This document shows positions 62,205 to 64,000 of a stretch of 64,000 bases of DNA, piece after piece. The stretch spans positions 620,001 through 684,000 of the forward strand of contig NZ_CP077717.1 of assembly GCF_019175345.1 (NCBI RefSeq), written 5' to 3'. Position 1 is the stretch's first letter. The number at the start of each line of letters is the position of its first letter. A model generated the notes under the pieces. The model worked only from the letters and a program-made list of their open reading frames with translations. It was not told the origin of the DNA and ran no database searches. A program made the translations under genes and the position numbers. The stretch comes from Saccharolobus shibatae B12. Its GTDB lineage: Archaea; Thermoproteota; Thermoprotei_A; Sulfolobales; Sulfolobaceae.

Positions 62205-63401
62205 ATGGTATTTCCTTTTAAGTCCTTGGAGGATTTTAAAGTAGAGATAACCCAAGATCATGAATTATTAAGAAGTGCAGTTAGGGATTTTGCTGAAAAC
62301 GTATTGGCCAAGTATGTTGAAAGAGGTGAAAAAGAATTAGATATTCCTTTAGAGGCTAAACAAAAGGCTAAGGAAATAGGCCTATATGGCTTATTTGCTA
62401 GCCAAGATTTAGGGGGACAAGGAGCGGATTACTTATCATTACTTACAGCAACAGAGGAGATGGCTAGAATTTGGCCCTCATTTAGTACATTTTTATTAAT
62501 AAATTGGATGTTTATTTATGCATTATCTAGGTTTGGAAACGAAGAATTAAAGAAAAAATATGTCACGCCAGTAGCTAATGGTGATAAAGTAGCTGCATTT
62601 GCTGTTACTGAGCCTGTGGCTGGATCAGACGTAGCTGGTATAAAGACAACAGCAAAGAAATTAGATAGTGAATATGTGATAAATGGAAGAAAGATTTTCA
62701 TAACTAATGGTGATATTGCTGATTATTACTTAATTGCAGCTAGAACATCACCTCCAGATCCTAAGGCCAGATGGAAAGGCATATCAATGCTTATTGTGGA
62801 GAAAGACGCAGTGAAACCAGTAAGTAGAATCGAAACTACTGGATTAAAGTCCTCACATACTGCTGAAATTTTACTTGAGGATGTGAAAATACCCGCTGAA
62901 AATCTACTAGGAGAGGAAGGCAATGGATTTAAATATGCGGTGAGTTCTTTTGATTTCGCTAGGACCATAGTAGCTTCACAAGCCTTAGGAATTGGACAAG
63001 CTGCATTAGAGAAAATGATAAATTATTCACTTCAAAGAACTGCATTCGAAAAGAAACTAGCGGAATTTCAATTAGTTCAAACTAAAGTTTCTGAATCGTT
63101 AGCTGATTTGGAGGTGGCAAGATTAATAACATATTGGGCAGGGACACTGTTCAAGAATGGTAAAGAAAACGAATACACAGTAGCAGCATCGTTAGCGAAA
63201 TTCATATCCACTGAATCTGCTGAGAGAATTATATTAAGGGCTATGAGCGTCTACGGTGGTTATGGCGTTACTACCTCTACCGGATTGGAGAGAATGCTAA
63301 GGGATCTACAAATAATGAAAACATATGAAGGAACAAACGATATTCAAAGGATTAGTGCAGCAAGATTTCTTTACAATAAATTCATTGGTTATAAGGTGTG
63401 A
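62205..63401 (+). CDS. Acyl-CoA dehydrogenase
   Basis: A 398-residue flavoprotein with the family features: an N-terminal helix bundle, AFAVTEPVAGSDVAGIKTTA in the central beta domain (FAD site), MLIVEK, and near the end MKTYEGTNDIQRISAARFL with the catalytic Glu. The order etfB-etfA-ACAD shows its electrons go to the Etf pair. The preferred chain length is unknown. The last codons overlap the start of the next gene. Confidence 0.95.
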   Translation: MVFPFKSLEDFKVEITQDHELLRSAVRDFAENVLAKYVERGEKELDIPLEAKQKAKEIGLYGLFASQDLGGQGADYLSLLTATEEMARIWPSFSTFLLINWMFIYALSRFGNEELKKKYVTPVANGDKVAAFAVTEPVAGSDVAGIKTTAKKLDSEYVINGRKIFITNGDIADYYLIAARTSPPDPKARWKGISMLIVEKDAVKPVSRIETTGLKSSHTAEILLEDVKIPAENLLGEEGNGFKYAVSSFDFARTIVASQALGIGQAALEKMINYSLQRTAFEKKLAEFQLVQTKVSESLADLEVARLITYWAGTLFKNGKENEYTVAASLAKFISTESAERIILRAMSVYGGYGVTTSTGLERMLRDLQIMKTYEGTNDIQRISAARFLYNKFIGYKV

Positions 63402-64000
63402 CCTTGTATATTGGTAGTTCAGTTAAGAGAGTTGAAGATTTACGATTTTTGACTGGAAAAGGTAGATACATTGACGACATTTACTTTCCTAACATGCTAT
63501 ACATGGCAGTATTGAGGTCGAATTACGCTTGGGCTAAATTCAAGATTGATCCTAAAAGGGTTGAGGAAAGAGGTTTCAGCGTAATAACGTTTGAAGATAC
63601 AAAGGAATTTTCGCCATTGCCCAATTTTTTCGTCTCTGATCCTAAGAGAGTACCAAAGGAGTATATTTTAGCTAAAGATGAGGCAAAGTATTTTGGAGAA
63701 CCAATAGGATTGGTAATAGGTAGGGATAGATATGAGGTTTATGATGCATTGGAACTAATTGATGTAGATTATGAGCCTAGAGAGCCGATAACTGATCCAT
63801 TTAAGGCAATAGGTCCTAACTCACCTACTTTACACAAAGAACTAGGCTCCAACATTGTGTATAGCGATATTTTCGAATATGGAGAGGAGCCAAATGATTA
63901 CAATTACATAGAAAAAAAGATTAGATATAATAGGATCCTACCGGCTCCTCTTGAAACCAATGGGGTAATAGCTGAATTTGATAAGATTAGCGGAAACTTA
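63398..64000 (+). CDS. Aldehyde/carbon monoxide dehydrogenase-type molybdenum hydroxylase, large subunit (cut off by the window)
   Basis: The frame starts at a GTG (63398) overlapping the previous stop (GTGA) and is open to the window end, giving the first 201 residues. GSSVKRVEDLRFLTGKGRYIDDI is the standard N-terminal signature of the xanthine oxidase/CoxL-type large subunit, followed by EAKYFGEPIGLVIGRDRYEVYDALELIDVDYE. The molybdenum site lies beyond the window. In Sulfolobales these enzymes include glyceraldehyde dehydrogenase, so that is one possibility. No small or medium subunit is visible here. Confidence 0.85.
   Translation, partial: MTLYIGSSVKRVEDLRFLTGKGRYIDDIYFPNMLYMAVLRSNYAWAKFKIDPKRVEERGFSVITFEDTKEFSPLPNFFVSDPKRVPKEYILAKDEAKYFGEPIGLVIGRDRYEVYDALELIDVDYEPREPITDPFKAIGPNSPTLHKELGSNIVYSDIFEYGEEPNDYNYIEKKIRYNRILPAPLETNGVIAEFDKISGNL

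Overview
The window looks like a chromosomal segment from a member of the Sulfolobales, most likely Saccharolobus/Sulfolobus (S. solfataricus or S. islandicus type). The DNA is AT-rich. Many genes have TATA boxes 25-35 bases before a leaderless or nearly leaderless start. The gene content is typical of that order: a sulfur-reductase-like molybdoenzyme, thermopsin, pRN-type primase-polymerase, SSV-type and pNOB8-type integrases, and Etf/FixCX. No database search could be run, so names rest on motifs and family knowledge.

Layout. 1-11.7 kb: a respiratory molybdopterin-enzyme locus with a winged-helix regulator, a NrfD-type membrane anchor, a TPR protein, the Tat-exported catalytic subunit, a four-cluster Fe-S subunit, a TorD-like chaperone and a polyferredoxin. 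It resembles the sulfur reductase (sre) locus of Acidianus. 11.7-15.1 kb: a secreted phosphoesterase, a MITE-like element, transposase-like debris and a HEPN/MNT toxin-antitoxin pair.

15.4-40.7 kb is an integration hot spot at tRNA-Thr(GGT). Element 1 (15422-29821) is bounded by a perfect 48-bp duplication of the tRNA 3' half, and its SSV-type integrase gene is split between the two ends. The predicted circle is 14,352 bp. It carries a primase-polymerase replication protein, a set of small DNA-binding proteins, a membrane-anchored thermopsin-like protease and a 1373-residue modular protein. Element 2 (about 29822-40705) is an older, decaying integrated plasmid. It holds a pNOB8-type integrase pseudogene, a rolling-circle-type Rep pseudogene and a degenerate third att copy, but it retains two intact adjacent genes: a nuclease-methyltransferase fusion and a BrxL-like AAA+ protein. 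This looks like a minimal BREX-like defence module and is the most interesting system here. A second copy of the MITE lies in element 2 with an 8-bp target duplication.

40.7-64 kb is ordinary chromosome: two MscS channels, DedA, a VapB antitoxin whose VapC partner is broken, a 2-oxoacid dehydrogenase E1 pair, aldo-keto reductase, FixC/FixX, a glycosyltransferase, a ThDP enzyme, an FAH-family enzyme, a structured ncRNA, a cytosine-deaminase-like enzyme, thioredoxin reductase, a membrane Fe-S protein, EtfB/EtfA, acyl-CoA dehydrogenase, and the start of an aldehyde/CO-dehydrogenase-type molybdenum hydroxylase. Etf, FixC, FixX and the acyl-CoA dehydrogenase form a plausible path for electrons from acyl-CoA oxidation to quinone.
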